This document shows, piece after piece, positions 22,049-34,054 of a stretch of DNA of 64,000 nucleotides. The notes below the pieces were generated by a model. That model searched no databases, was not told where the DNA came from, and saw nothing but the letters and a program-made list of their open reading frames with translations. Both the position numbers and the translations under genes were made by a program. Source of the stretch: Strobilurus pachycystidiatus (lineage: Eukaryota > Basidiomycota > Agaricomycetes > Agaricales > Physalacriaceae); NCBI GenBank assembly GCA_019915135.1, contig JAHLMK010000041.1, positions 30,600 through 94,599 on the forward strand, in the 5' to 3' direction. Positions within the stretch are counted from its first letter, which is position 1. The number at the start of each line of letters is the position of its first letter.

Positions 22049-23973
22049 ATGCCCAGATCAACGAAACGGAGCGAGCCGCCCAAGCGTACTATCCGCGACT
22101 TTTTTTCGGCGCCTGTTCCGGTGGTGGCGGTGTCGAAAGACTCGGGCGCTTTGGAAGTCAGCGAGGTGTGTTTGAGTGGCGAGCAAGCACGTGTTATGAA
22201 GATGGTGGTGGAGGAGGGGAAGAGTATCTTCTTCACAGGCGCGGCTGGTATGTTTCACCGGACGTGGGGAGCTCCTGGAATGGTCTGACTTGAGATAGGT
22301 ACGGGGAAATCACTGCTCCTGAGGGCCATCATCATTGCCCTCAAGAAGAAGTTCAATGGTCCGGCAGTGGCGGTCACCGCCAGCACAGGCAAGGCAGCAG
22401 CAAACATTGGAGGTGGGGGGAAGCGGTTTTCAGTTTGGCAGCCCACAGCTAATCAGCCACAGGACAAACAGTGAATTCCTGGGGCTGCCTGAAGACCAAC
22501 GGTGAAAAGCTGGAGGACGTTGTAGCGTGGATTAGGAAGTGCAAGGGGGCGAAGAAAAGATGGCTGGAGGCCAAGGTGCTCATCATAGACGAAAGTGAGC
22601 TGCAAAACATGTGCGTTTCGCAAGCTGACGGAGGGCAGTTTCAATGATAGACTCACCGACGTTCAACATGATGGGTAAGATTGCACAGACGATCAGGAAA
22701 AACTTCGATAAGCCGTTCGGGGGCCTGCAAGTGGTGGTTACGGGAGATTTCCTGCAGCTCCCACCGGTGACTACCGGTTCTCGGGAGCCTCTCTTCGCTT
22801 TCGAGTCAGCGGCATGGAGGGACACGCTGGACCGCGAGGTGCAGCTGGTGAAAGTGTTTCGACAAACAGACAACAGTAGGCCCTGCGTGTCTTCATCTCT
22901 GTTCAGGTCTGACTAGGCAGGAAAGGTTTGGTAAACGCTTTAAACTCTGTACGTATGGGGACGCCGACGGAGGACGCGGTCACGCTGTTCAAGTCGCTAT
23001 CCAGAGAGTTGCCCGTCGAGCATATCATGACGGGTAAACAGGGCTCAGGTGTTCCGGTGTCGAAGATGAACGAGTTGCTGCCAACAGAGCTGTTCTCGAC
23101 GCGGAAGGCGGTGAAGGAAGCTAACGACAGACATCTCAACGGCCTCCACGCTGAAACGTTCCTGTACGAGGCGACGGACACAGGGTCGAAAAACTTTCTT
23201 GATTCGACCTTGATGGTGGAGGAGGAACTGGTTTTGAAAGTTGGAGCACAGGTAATGCTGGTCAAGAACATAGACGACGTCTTGGTCAACGGTCTCGTCG
23301 GGAAGGTGATAGGATTCTACGAGTCGGGGCAACTGGAGGGAGGAGCGCAAGGGAAAAAGAAAGGCGGCCCATTGAGGAACGTGGTGTTGGGAGAGGACGG
23401 AAGGGCTATTATGGGTGAAAGCCGGGCAAAGAGGAGAAGGGAGCGCGCAACGCGCCTGCCGCTTGTGCTCTTTCAATACGCCAAACCGGGCGCAGTGGGT
23501 GAGGTTGTGACGGAGGCTGTGCTGATGAAGACAGAGGTCTTTCATGCAGACAATTCGGACGGCAAGTCAAGCGCGAAAAGGACTCAAATGTGGGTAGTGG
23601 TTGTGTTCACCGCCAGCGACGGTGGACTGACCAGTATTGCTGCACAGTCCGTTGATACTCGCTTGGGCGATGTCGATTCACAAAAGTCAAGGTCAAACGA
23701 TCCACCGCGTAAAGGTCAATCTTTCCAGAATATTTGAGAAAGGTCAGCGGTACTCTGACCCTCAGGCTGGCGTTGGCTGAACGCGTATACACTACAGGCC
23801 AAACATATGTCGCACTGTCTCGCGCGTCCTCCACGGAAGGCCTCCAAGTGGTTGGTTTTACGCGGTCAAAGGTCAGTGACACGTGTGAGGGGCAAAGTGT
23901 GCAACTGACGGTTAAAAAGGTCATGGTGTATCCAAAGGTGGTAGAATGGAACGGGAAGCTTGAAGCGTTGTAG
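22049..23973 (+). CDS. PIF1: PIF1-family 5'-3' DNA helicase
   Basis: Seven exons: 22049-22247, 22299-22412, 22463-22594, 22639-22875, 22917-23589, 23648-23742 and 23798-23973. The coding sum is 1626 nt, 541 residues. The N-terminus [10 protein letters not shown] looks like a short PCNA-interaction-type or disordered leader. Helicase motifs in order: Walker [18 protein letters not shown], motif Ia [18 protein letters not shown], Walker B LIIDEISMID, motif [15 protein letters not shown], the KVFRQTDN box, the [11 protein letters not shown] motif and the C-terminal [13 protein letters not shown] and YVALSRASS motifs. All are intact, and most are split by introns that restore them exactly. PIF1 unwinds G-quadruplexes and RNA-DNA hybrids and removes telomerase from ends in yeast; fungal copies act in the nucleus and mitochondria. 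This looks like a single-copy cellular helicase, not a Helitron, since no Rep domain is nearby. Confidence 0.93.
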
Positions 23974-23977
23974 AGTG

Positions 23978-24015
23978 CCACGTGACTTGTTGCTAAAGAC
24001 AAGTAAGTCACGTGG
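23978..24015. promoter_or_regulatory. CACGTG inverted repeat downstream of PIF1
   Basis: Left arm CCACGTGACTTGT and right arm ACAAGTaaGTCACGTGG form an imperfect dyad with a short AT-rich centre. It sits just after the PIF1 stop and 60 bp before the family X gene. Similar dyads occur at 39655 and 51052. Confidence 0.6.
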
Positions 24016-24074
24016 ATGTATTCCCCTGTGTTTCCCAAGTAAATACAAGTTTCGTTTTCCTGCTTCTCGCCGTC

Positions 24075-27000
24075 ATGGAAGACGATCCCATTGAAAGTGA
24101 CCATCATGAGCCAGTCGGGACATGGGTTGGGGTAAGTCTCCATATACAAGGATTGTCGATGACCCCTCACTGAATGGGTGTCTCAGACCGTCCCGCTGGG
24201 TGTGGTATGCCCGGTAAGTGGCGAAAATGTTTGGAAGGGAAAGGGAGTTTGCGGGCTGACATGTAGGGTAGGACTTTGTCGCTGTTACGGCTGGTGTCCC
24301 TGCAATGGAACCTGTCGAGGGGAGCGCGAATATATGGTATAGGACGCAGGTATACATGTTGCAGCCAGGCGATAGCGTTAAGCCGCCATTGGCTAGTGGT
24401 GTTGACGTGTGTATGGCGTGGCGTATGAAGAGACCACTGGCTGATGACCGTCATGTAGCGACAACTCAAAAGAACACGGGAAAAGAGCAAAGACGTGGAC
24501 GAAGGGTTCATGAAAAGACCGCGAGTGGAAAATGGTGTGGCAGACACGGTGAGCGTAGGTGGCCAGGAAGCAGAGGATGCCGGTGCTGAGGGTCACACTC
24601 GTGCGTCCGACGTGGACATAAAGGTGCGTTAGTTGCTTTTCTGTTTCTGTTCTGATACGTGACATTTGTGTATCAGGATTATACTGGTGGCCAGGAAGCA
24701 GAGGATGCCGGTGCTGAGGCTCACACTCTTGCGGCAGACGTGGACATAAAGGTGCGTTAGTTTCTGACTCTGTTCTGATACGTGACATTTCCGTATCAGG
24801 ATTATACTGGCGGGTCGGAGGAGCTTCTTAAAAATGGATTGGACTTGGACGCACAGGTGGCACCAGTGAGCTGCGACAAAAGCTCCCATCCACGTAGATT
24901 GATGTTTGACCGCAGGATGTTGGTGCCATAGCTCATTTGGCGACCTTGGAGTGTGAAGTCTTGAAGGACGTGCTCCGGGTGTTGTACAAGGTTCCTTATT
25001 GGCGTGCCGCGCTGAGGGAGGGCAAGCTTGAGTGGTTGGTCCGAAAGCTGCAGTGGGCCCACGGGTACCATGATGTGCTGGCGTGCGTTCTTTCAATGAT
25101 CTTGGGTATGACACGTACGTTCCGGGCGGCGCACGATGAATCCTCAACCAAGGCGTGGATGGCGATGGACCGCGTACTAGAGGCCGAGGCAGGAGGGGAT
25201 GTGGGGGGGGCAATGGGTCGTCCCAACGTCCACTTTGATGAGGATTGGAGACAGATGGTCGGCCCGATGTACGAAAAGGCCGCATTGCAGGGCGATGTTA
25301 TGGCAGACGATACGTTGGCGAGTCTGGTGAAAGAGGCTATGTGGACGTGTTGGCCGAAGCTGAGCGCCACTTGCCTGCCGCCCGTCCCACACCTGCTTCA
25401 CCTTTTACTGTCGCATACACCTCTCAAGAGTGACGGTACGCATGGATTGTGGCCAGCATTGGTGCGTGACACGTAAAGTGGGAACATCCGGCACTGATCG
25501 ATGAGAAGGTATTCGCTCATGTGGACTGGCGTGCGTTGGACTTCGTGCCATCTAACCGCCTGGCAGGGGTGTTGCATCGATGTGGGGGTGCGGAGTCAAG
25601 CGTCGGCGCCGTGCTGGAGGAGTTGGGATGCCTTGTCTTCAATAACCTCAGAGGCGCGTATGACTGGGGCCAAAAGTACGTCTATACTCGTGTGTCGAGT
25701 GGCAGAGTGGTGTTAGGCGGGACATGTAGCAATACCGCTTTGGCCGGAGTGCTAGGGCTCGACGTTGCAGTGGTGGAGGAGATGGTGCAAGTAATAGTCA
25801 GGGAACATGGTGAGTGATGTGCAGGCGTTTGGTCTATTGTTATGACTTTGGAGTCAGGAAGCATCCAAGAGGATGCACCGTCCGCCAAGGATGTCCATCT
25901 GGTGCGGTTGGCATTGGCTATATACAGGGATGCACCCATGGGCACAGGCGAAACATTGTCGATGGTGATGGTTCGCAAGCTTCTTCTCCTTGCCCACCTG
26001 CATCAAAAATTGGTTGTGCCGATGTGCGAGGAATTGCCATCCTTGAAACGCTTCTTTGTCGAGGTCCGGGGGACAGGGCCCGGCCGGCCAACCACGGGAT
26101 GGTACAAGTTCGGGATGCCCTCGATTGGTTCACGTAAGGCTTGGCTGAGGGAAGCCCTAAACATGCAATGTGATGCCGATGTCGCGGGCCTTGGCCGGCG
26201 ACTGGCGGACGGCCTTCGACACTGGGATCGGGGAATGGTAGAGCATGATTTCAAGGGGGGCGAATACACGGACAGGAGGAGCTTGGTGCCCGAGGACATC
26301 TTGCGTGTAGCAAAGGACATGTTTCTGGTGCGCATGTGAGGTTTGTTGGCCGTGTCCCGCTAACTTATGCTTTCAGCGGACCAGTATACCTTATATGATA
26401 ACGGCCGCAGTCAGCGCGGGGGCCGACGCGAACGTCAGGAGCATATCTCTGACTGACGTGGAAACTTGGGTATCAGGCAGGTGTATCCGCATTGAATGGC
26501 CTGAGGCTGCCAGCAGCAATGAGGTGCGATGTTTCCTAAAGGCATGGGGCGAGCATTGGGCGGTATTTCCGCGGAATACCGATGTATTTGGCCGATTACC
26601 ACCCCCTGCAGAACTGTTCGACAACCAGGAAATCCAACGGGAGCTGCCAAACGCCCCAGAGGATGACTCTGACTCAGAGTCGGACGTAGATGAAGAAGAT
26701 AAAGGTTGGGATTCTCTCCGTGAGGAACACAACTAATGAGGTTGTAGGAGCGGTCAGTATATTTGAGCAGGAGGACCGCAAGGACGCCGGAGGTCAGGTG
26801 CAAGCTTTGCAGTCCCAAGACTTGAGACGATTCTTCCAGGCACCATTGGAGGGGAAATCTTTACAACGTGAGTGACCGGACATGCGCATTGAGGGCCGAC
26901 GCGAGTTAGTTGCAGGGGCTATTGCGAAAATGAAGGCAAACGCGGTTAGATGGGAACAAACGGTCTTAAAGACTGTGCCGGCAAAGTCGGTGAGTTGGGG

Positions 27001-27312
27001 GGGTTCGCGGCCAGTCATTCAGAAGCAATGACACTGCAACAGATTATGCAGAGGGTGGCGGGAGACCTGCGATGGATGCGCAGCGGCTTGGAAGAGCACA
27101 CAAAATCAATGATAGTAGATTCAAACATCATGGAAGTCGCGCGAAGGGTGATGGAGAAGGAGGGGTTGGGGGAGGTGATGGGGGAAGAAGCGCTCTCTCA
27201 ATTCAAGGAAGAACTCGCTGCCTGTCTCAAAAGATGGGAAGAGATTGTGGGTGAGGCGAGTCCGTCGCCTGGGCTTCTGTACTGCATGGAGCCTTGTTCT
27301 AGTCCCGTTTGA
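24075..27312 (+). CDS. Family X protein 1 (unrecognised family)
   Basis: A many-exon gene (about 12-14). It starts MEDDPIESDHHEPVGTWVG at 24075 and ends at 27312. The short first exons lead to a charged region containing MKRPRVENG and two copies of a QEAEDAGAE...DVDIK exon (tandem exon duplication). Then come four blocks shared with the genes at 40217 and 42577: a helical block ending PVPHLLHLLLSHTPL; a block with NNLRGAYDWGQKYV; a block with LALAIYRDAP and LLLLAHLHQKLVVPMCEELP; and a block with LTDVETWVSGRCIRIEWP. After these it alone continues with an acidic linker and a helical C-terminal part (FEQEDRKDAGGQVQAL, LRWMRSGLEEHTKSM, ALSQFKEELAACLKRW) that resembles a coiled coil. I do not recognise the family or any catalytic motif. 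Exon borders are approximate, but the reading frames of the blocks are clear. Confidence 0.65.
24561..24810 (+). repeat. Tandem exon-plus-intron duplication, 128-bp period
   Basis: Copies at about 24561-24688 and 24689-24810 share GGCCAGGAAGCAGAGGATGC, then a GTGGACATAAAG|GTGCGTTAG exon-intron border, and a hairpin-capable intron end (CTGATAC ... GTATCAG). Each copy carries one small in-phase exon and one intron of family X gene 1. Confidence 0.75.
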
Positions 27313-28379
27313 CGAATTGCCATACTGCCAGGGAGGCTGCCCAAAGAGGTCTTTTAACTGTGCCGTTCTGCTCGGATAAGGATGGGCCGGGGTGGGGTTG
27401 TTCTTATAGGGTAATCAGGGTTGCTGGCTTCTGGGACGGAGCGTCTGATTGGCGAACGTTCAGAATAGAGCATATTGGGCAGCGAGACACAGGCCGCATG
27501 CTGCACATGCGCTTTGCTGCGCAACAGCGGATCTTTTCTACAGTTCCAGAGGGAGGCGTGTGCGCGAGGGCCTCGCATGGCATTTTCCGACCGTTTGCCA
27601 ATGTCCTCAGCAGCCCCTGGCGGAGCTCCTTTACCGTAGTGACCATCTCCGTTGCGCTGCAAGATGCCAGCCTTTGGCCCGTTGGTTTCCCCGCTCCATT
27701 TGGTACAAGCCCTGGGCCTGCGACCGTCCGTACACAATGAGGGTTTTCAAGTTGCTGTGTGTATTTGGTATGTCGCTCGTAGTTAGGGTTTCCTCACTTG
27801 GGGAGTTGCAATTTCGGCGCACATTTTGGGCTGTGCTTTGTGAAGGTTTTTCTTTTTTTCTTGTTGTCCGCGACGAGTATGCCTGTAACTTCCGTGATGA
27901 AGGCAGATGTGTCATGCCTTTAATGGACTCTTTGGCGCTCGCTGATACACTTGACAGATTCAGGAAGACGGAACAACATTGACGTGGACCTTGCGCGTGT
28001 GGTCGAAACCCGTTGTGAAAGAGGCTTCTCACGCCTTCTCAGGGGGCCTGGTGTCGGTTGCAAGGGAGGGAAGCGCACAATCACCGTGGGCATAGCCCGA
28101 GAATGAAGAATCTCGCATTTCTGCTTACAAGACGCGCATGCTTCGAGATGGGAAGCTGGAGCGCTTTCAATGAAAGAGCACAGCATAATGATGCACAGCT
28201 TTTGGAAAGCAAACGCGTGTTTCTCACATGACCCGAACCGAGAGTCGTTTGGTGAACAGAATCTTGAAGGACGAGTATGCTGCTTGGTGGGCATCAGCAT
28301 TGTGTCCCGAGGGCCCACCGCCCCAGTGGCCCATCACAGTGGCAGACGCCGACGATGTATGCTCTGTAAGTGTACTTAT
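27313..28379. other. 1.07-kb convergent intergenic region
   Basis: Between family X gene 1 and the RTC4-like gene, which face each other. A short plus-strand frame at 28228-28428 (starts MTRTESRLVNRILK) looks slightly protein-like but has no partner exons. Nothing else was recognised. Confidence 0.4.
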
Positions 28380-29853
28380 TCAGAGGGTTTGGAGCACTTG
28401 GGATGCGAGAGAGGTACTGGGGAAATAATTAAATGGAGGGCCAGGCCCCTTTCCCAACCGTTTCGCCCTGGGCCTTACCCGTTTATGAGGGTTGGACGCC
28501 TCGGTCCTCTTAACGATGACCTCGTCTGTGGGATTATCCGCACCGTCATCTGATTCATAAGGGAACATGGCGACACCGTATGCGCTGCTGTCACGAAGGA
28601 TTTGGATAGCGTCGAGGTCACTGACAATGTCTTGATCCTCCTTGATGAGCCGCATGGCAAGCTCCGGCAAAAGTACTCGCTCGAGAAATTGTTGGCGGGC
28701 CATGGGCTCAGGCGGAGGGCGACTGGAGGGTAGAAGTGCCGAGAGGGCTTTCCACATGACGACAAATCCTTGTTCCCCGTAACTACATCGATGACTGGTC
28801 AGCGGATCAGAACCTGTGTGTAGGCACTCACTATCCCGCCTGCATCTTCTCAAGGTTGGCAAGCTGATTGTGTATGGACGCCATGCCCGCTTGGCCCTTC
28901 TCACAGACTTCGCGGGTGGCTTCTTGCCAGAAGAAGTTTCCATCCCTTTGGCCTGGGTCGGCGATAAGTAGGGCCAGTTGCGGGAGTTTCTCCTGCACAC
29001 GCCGATGGAGGCTGGCAAAATCAATATGCTCGGGCCAACCGTGCCTCTTCGCTTCCGGCAGGAGCTTTGTTTCGAAGCGATGGCGGGTACATACTGAGAT
29101 AAACAACTGCATGGGCGCTTTCCTGCCCAATGGGTTTGTCGGGCGGGGGTGAGGGGAGGACTGACGGCGGACATGGTCGAACATTTGACCTAATCGAGGT
29201 GAACAGAGGGTGGGGAGGAGCTCGTCGCAATAAGGACACAAGTCCTTTGGATCAACGTCGGGGTCAAGGAAGCCTGCCGCAGTTCAGACAAGTTAGGGGA
29301 AAGTGTGGATGAGACGAACAGGCATCTAGATCCCCATCAGAGTCTGGTTTGGGACTGCGACGGTGGAGCTGTCAGATAGTAAAAAGGCTGAGTTTGGATA
29401 GTTTCACCTCGCACCGTACGTCGTAGGGGGGTTTGTGTTCAAGGGTTCAAAGCCCTCTTCAGAGGAGGACTCGTCCGAGGACACGACGCGTAACCCGATA
29501 TTACCGCGAACAACGGTAGACGACTGTTTGGCCAAACGAGCCTTTGACTTGGACGGTGATTTCTTGGGTGAACGCGCGACGGGAAACGGTTGAGGTTGTC
29601 GGCGCGAGATAGGAAGAGGGTGAAGATTGGCAGGAGTTTCCTTTGCCCGAATCAGCATCGTTCTGCAATGGTTCGCGGTCAGATGGCGGATGGGTCGAGT
29701 TCGGGTGGAACGCACCGCAAGGGGGGCTGTTAACTGGTTTTCTTTAGTGGTGACTATGGGTCCGGGCGTTGGTGCCGGTTCTTTGGGTTTGCTTGAGGTA
29801 AGGCGCATAGCCATGCGCCGGCCAAAGGCTGTTGGTCGATGTTGGTTGTGCAT
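28380..29853 (-). CDS. RTC4: RTC4-like protein
   Basis: Minus strand. The N-terminal exon starts MHNQHRPTAFGRR at 29853 and is basic, Pro- and Ser-rich (ARSPKKSPSKSKARL), then acidic (SSDESSSEEGFE). The folded C-terminal half begins LCPYCDELLPT, with a CxxC pair and spaced Pro/Leu. It continues NPLGRKAPMQLFISVCTRHRFE, then HGWPEHIDFASLHRRVQ and a final block with YYGEQGFVVMWKAL and LLPELAMRLIKEDQDIV...RDSSAYGVAMFP. This order matches the RTC4 C-terminal domain as I know it from basidiomycete proteins. In budding yeast RTC4 was named for restriction of telomere capping; its biochemical role is unclear. The introns before CFLDPDVDP and before YYGEQG join in phase. The join of the first two exons is unresolved. 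Its start lies 76 bp from the end of the JmjC-like gene upstream on the same strand. Confidence 0.75.
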
Positions 29854-29929
29854 GGGAAGAAATAATCGGTACACTAATCATGATTTCATAGCACGTGTGA
29901 GGATAGGTTACAGATAGTTGGCTGCCTAA

Positions 29930-32900
29930 TTAATGTCGCCCCCGTTTCTGGGTCTGATCGGATGCTGCGTCGGGGTTCCGACGCTTTCTCGTCGAGCGAC
30001 GGGAGCCTTCCGCGGGTGCCTTTTCCGTTTGCTGGGAAGACAAGGCGAGGCGGCTGAGAGCGGCGGACCCATCCTGATCGAGATCCCGTCCCACATCTGT
30101 TTCTCCTGTGTGGCCTACATTGTGGACGGTCGCTTTGGGTCCTGCCTGTGCGAGGATGGCCTTTTCAGCCGTATGCGCTTCCATAGGATCAATGGGGAGC
30201 AGGGTGACCACGTCTTCGAGGGTGGCAGAGGGCGAGGGGGTGGGGGAGGGCGAGCGGGCTGCCGGAGGCTGCGCGACCGCAGTAACTTCGCCTTCGAGGT
30301 ATGGAAAGAGGAGTTCGGGTGGAACGGGGTCGGACGGAAGGTCGATGGGTTCGTCGAAGGAGAATGTGACCTGGAAAACTGTAGCCCAAAGATCGTTCAT
30401 TGCCTTGCGAAGTGCCACTGGTTCAATGCGCTGCGGAGTATCTTCAATGTCGCTGAAATTGTTAAAGTTACGGCGGACGATGGCGAAGTATCCCCAAATG
30501 TTTTGATAAAACATGCGGGGAACATCGGAGAAGACGTTGTGGATGCATGTCACGGTGTAGCGCGCACGGTGCCATTGGACGAAGTCTTTGAAAACTGTCG
30601 TCGCAATGTGACACTCGACAAAAACACTACTGTGTTTATCTGGACCAAGGAAGAGGACAGCGGTAAGAACGGTCAGCCCGAGATATAGGATGTCGACAAG
30701 GCCAGAGAACTGGTCGGGTGGCGGCACATATTCTTCGTCGACTTCACCTGAAAGTTTTTTAGTGGTAGCCGGATTAATAGGTGGGGCGATAGTACCGATC
30801 AAACAACGCTTGCACCAACAAACGAGGAAGCGGGCATATATAGCCCATGTCTCAGTGTGGGTCATGTTGGTCACCGAGTAATCGATGACCGTTGTGTGAA
30901 TGAGTGAGGGCAGTGCCCGCCGCATGACGAATCGGTTGAGGAACTGCGCCCCCCGCATGGCACAGTCTGTGAGGTTGAGAACGTAATGCTCGGTACCGGG
31001 GGGCATGACACTGACACAAAGTTTAGCGAAAAGACAAAAAAAAAAAATAGGGTTCCGTGTGTGGTTTGAGCTTACACTACATCCCCTGGCTTCATGTAGA
31101 TGGCCGTCGTGACCATGTCGCTGTATTTCGTGCGAGCCTGTTCTCCAGACCACAGTTGACAGAAAGGGACTGGTTGATTCGGGTCAAAGGCTCTTTTGAC
31201 GGGGAGCCAGAGCTTCTTCCCTTTGACGAGTAAGACGGCGGTTGGAAGGCCGCTGGCATCATGGTGCAGGTCAGTGTCAGATCCCTCACCACCGAGTAAC
31301 TGCCAGTATAATCCCTGCGTCACATCAATGCGACAAGATGCGGCCGGGAAGATAGTGGCGGTATCTCTCAAGACAAACTTTATCTGACACAGGGACCTAT
31401 GAAAGAGAAGAGTTAAATATGTGAGAGAGGAGAGGTAGTGACATCCTACTTGGTGAGGGGGGGCATGGTGCTCGGGGCCGTCTCGTCCTGTGGGATGTCA
31501 ATGAGATTGACAACATCGCCCTTGTCGCCGAGGGCCATCTCCGCCAGTACCTGCATGATCGTCAGATCACGGTGGTACCCAGGTAGGTCTGCGTCCTGTA
31601 GGTCGACAAAGTCTCTGAGGAGCGGGTCTGGCGAGAAAAGGTTAAGAAGTGGAGCAGAGGGCAATCGGAAAAGGGACAAACAAGTAGCGGAGTGTGGAGC
31701 ATTGACATCGACCCAGTGAGTGAAGAGTGCGGGAGAGATGGGTCCAGAGGCTGAATGCGGCCTTTTAGTGGAACAGTGGATGTGGAGGACGGTCTGGGAT
31801 GCAAGGTCTAATTTCTGGAGGCGGGTGAGGTTTAACCAGTCATCGCTTGACCGACGAGAGACGACAGGGCCATCTGCTGACGGCGCGGACTGAGGCAACG
31901 TTGCGAGGGGGCGCATATGGTGAGCGGAAAGCAATCCGCGGATACGTAAGGAGAAAAGCGGAGCCTGGAGCTGGGTGAGCGGCGAGGCGATATGGGAGGA
32001 GGCATGACCGACATAGTGTTGCAGTACGCGGACTTGTTCGATGACCCACTGTTGGCGTTCGGCGTCGAACAAGGGCAGTCCAAACGGCGCTGATCGCTGT
32101 GTGTCAGGGTGTGAGAGGGAGGAATAGGAGGGATTACAAGTGGCAAACTGAACCCTACCTGGTGCGCTTTGTTGTTCGAACGCCGACCACCTCTTCGGAG
32201 GCTGGAGGAGGGAGGGCTGGCACGATGATGGCGCAGTGCATGAGCGACTCGGAGATGCGTTCGGCCCGGAGGCGAATGGTTTTGCGCTCAACGAGCGACG
32301 CATGTTCAAATGCGACGCGAGGAGGTAGCAAAAAAGTGAGGGTGTCAGGTGCCTTTCTCTTGCTTTTCGTCTTCACCTTAGTGGAGGGTGGCATGACATG
32401 GGCGGCAGATTGAGGTTTGGCAACCCTGCGTTCTGCAGCTCGGGGTGGCGGAACGGCGGTAACCGTGAGAACGGTGCTGGCTCTGGCTGTGCGAGCTCTG
32501 TCACTGTTGGGCGATGGGTGGCGGTCCTCCGAGGCATCGGGTTGAGGGCGTGGGGAAGGTGTTCGGGAGACGCGGTGAGCCTCAATTGACGAAGTCGAGG
32601 GGAGGTGGGTTTGGGACGAAGATGGAAGGATAGCCAGAGGAGCTTTGGCTCCGTGAGGTTCAGAGGCTGCAGGATGCGCCGTGCCGTCTTCGGGCATTGG
32701 ACCCCGCGGGGATTTGAGGGGAGGGGCGGAGGCGGCTTCATCGGTAATGGCGGAGAGGAGCCCGGCATACCAGAGTTCGTGTTGTGCGTCCGGCAGGGAG
32801 GGTAGGTGTTCTTCAACAGCAATCAAGAGCTGAGCGACGGCTGTTCTGAGGTCAGTGCCGTTGTAGGCAATGGTGTAGACGCATGTAAAGGCAGCGCGCT

Positions 32901-33991
32901 CGAGCGCATGAAGGAGGTCTGAGCCTGGGTTTTTGTAGTGATGGAACAAGTCGGCCAACTGAGGGGGTCATTATGTCCTGGTATATGGATGGCAGTGGAA
33001 CATACCTGCAGCATGGCCAGTGACGACATTTGCCTCAGCTTCTTGACGACAGGTGTGAAGAGGAAGATGGGGGAAATGGCGAGGAAATGGTAAAAGTCGG
33101 GAAAGTGGCCATAAGAGCTGGCGTGTTCACTTTCGAGGTCCCCTAGAACTGGGTGCGCGCCCTTTTCACCCAACCTACGATGGTTGATTCAACGGTGGGA
33201 CGGTCATGAATTATTGATGGGACGTACGACGCCAAACTCTCAACAGGAATCAAATCGGGTGTCTGAGAGATTGCCATGAGTGGGTGGTAGAAGCGCAACA
33301 TGAGAATCAATTTACGAGTTGTGCTCTCAGTAGATCAGCAAAAATGGTTACTCGAAGGAGGAATGTGGAGGAATGCAAAGCAGAGAGGGAGATCTGATAG
33401 GCGTTAGTAATAGCAGCGAGACCGAGATCTGAACAGGAATCAGGTGCTTCCGCGAACGGGGCGGGTTCGCTTGCAACAAAGTGCTTGAGGGAGGCAGAGT
33501 GCTGTCGGAATGCTTTGAGGGTTTTAGGAATGTCTCCGAGCGCACCAAACATGTCGCGCGCGTGTTTCAGTGTGGGGATTTGGAAGGCCGGTTTTTTCCG
33601 TTCCGCTGAAAGGAAAGGTGGGCGGGTTAAGACACACTGCTCTGCGAGACGAACAACGTGGGCACGGTACAAGGTCGACTGCATAGCTTTGGCGACAGGA
33701 TGCTTTGCGCGGGAGCTTATGGCGTGGAGGGTCAACTCGCGATGTTCGCCCGTATCTGAGGTGAGCTGTGGGAAGGTGGCGAGGTAGCGCGCGCTATGGG
33801 AAAACGCTGACACCGCGGCCTGTGGCTGTTGAGGTATCGGACGAAGATGTTGCTTACGGGGCGACGCACCTCGCGAAACGCTTCCTCTTTGGTGGCAGCA
33901 TCGGTGATTTCACTGTGAATGCGATGGAGATTCAGCGCAACGAAGAAGGGGTGTTATCGAGACGGGCGCGGACAATGAGTTGGTCAGTCAT
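29930..33991 (-). CDS. JmjC-like large protein, paralogue 2 (metal site intact)
   Basis: Same architecture as the genes at 18177 and 34055. N-terminal helical region (AHVVRLAEQCVLTRPPFL, ending TIFADLLRAQL). A short exon with LMLRFYHPLMAISQTP. The shared motif FPDFYHFLAISPIFLF. A helical block (LFHHYKNPGSDLLHALERAA). A Pro/Ser-rich linker with a KTKSKRKAPD cluster. A block ending LAEMALGDKGDVVNLIDIPQ. The JmjC-like core with the HxD motif as DLHHDASGLPT (about 31265) and the distal His in MPPGTEHYVLNL. A C-terminal part with a hydrophobic segment (GLVDILYLGLTVLTAVLFLG), then a basic tail (RRSTRKRRNPD). The Fe(II)/2-oxoglutarate metal triad seems complete, so oxygenase activity is possible; the substrate is unknown. 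The first exon (ATG at 33991) does not splice cleanly in my reading, so the 5' end is provisional. Only 63 bp separate it from the preceding paralogue. Confidence 0.7.
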
Positions 33992-34054
33992 GGCTGCAGG
34001 ATGGAATGTGCATTGGTGACGTAATATTGATTTGTAAAACTAACCAGCCTACGT

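Noticed and set aside
22049..23973. Helitron-encoded PIF1-like helicase
   Set aside because: No Rep/HUH domain, no Helitron ends and no multi-copy signs. The sequence has the motif set and introns of a cellular PIF1.
28228..28428. Small plus-strand gene of 66 codons
   Set aside because: No partner exon, no motif, and it overlaps the 3' end of the RTC4-like gene on the other strand.
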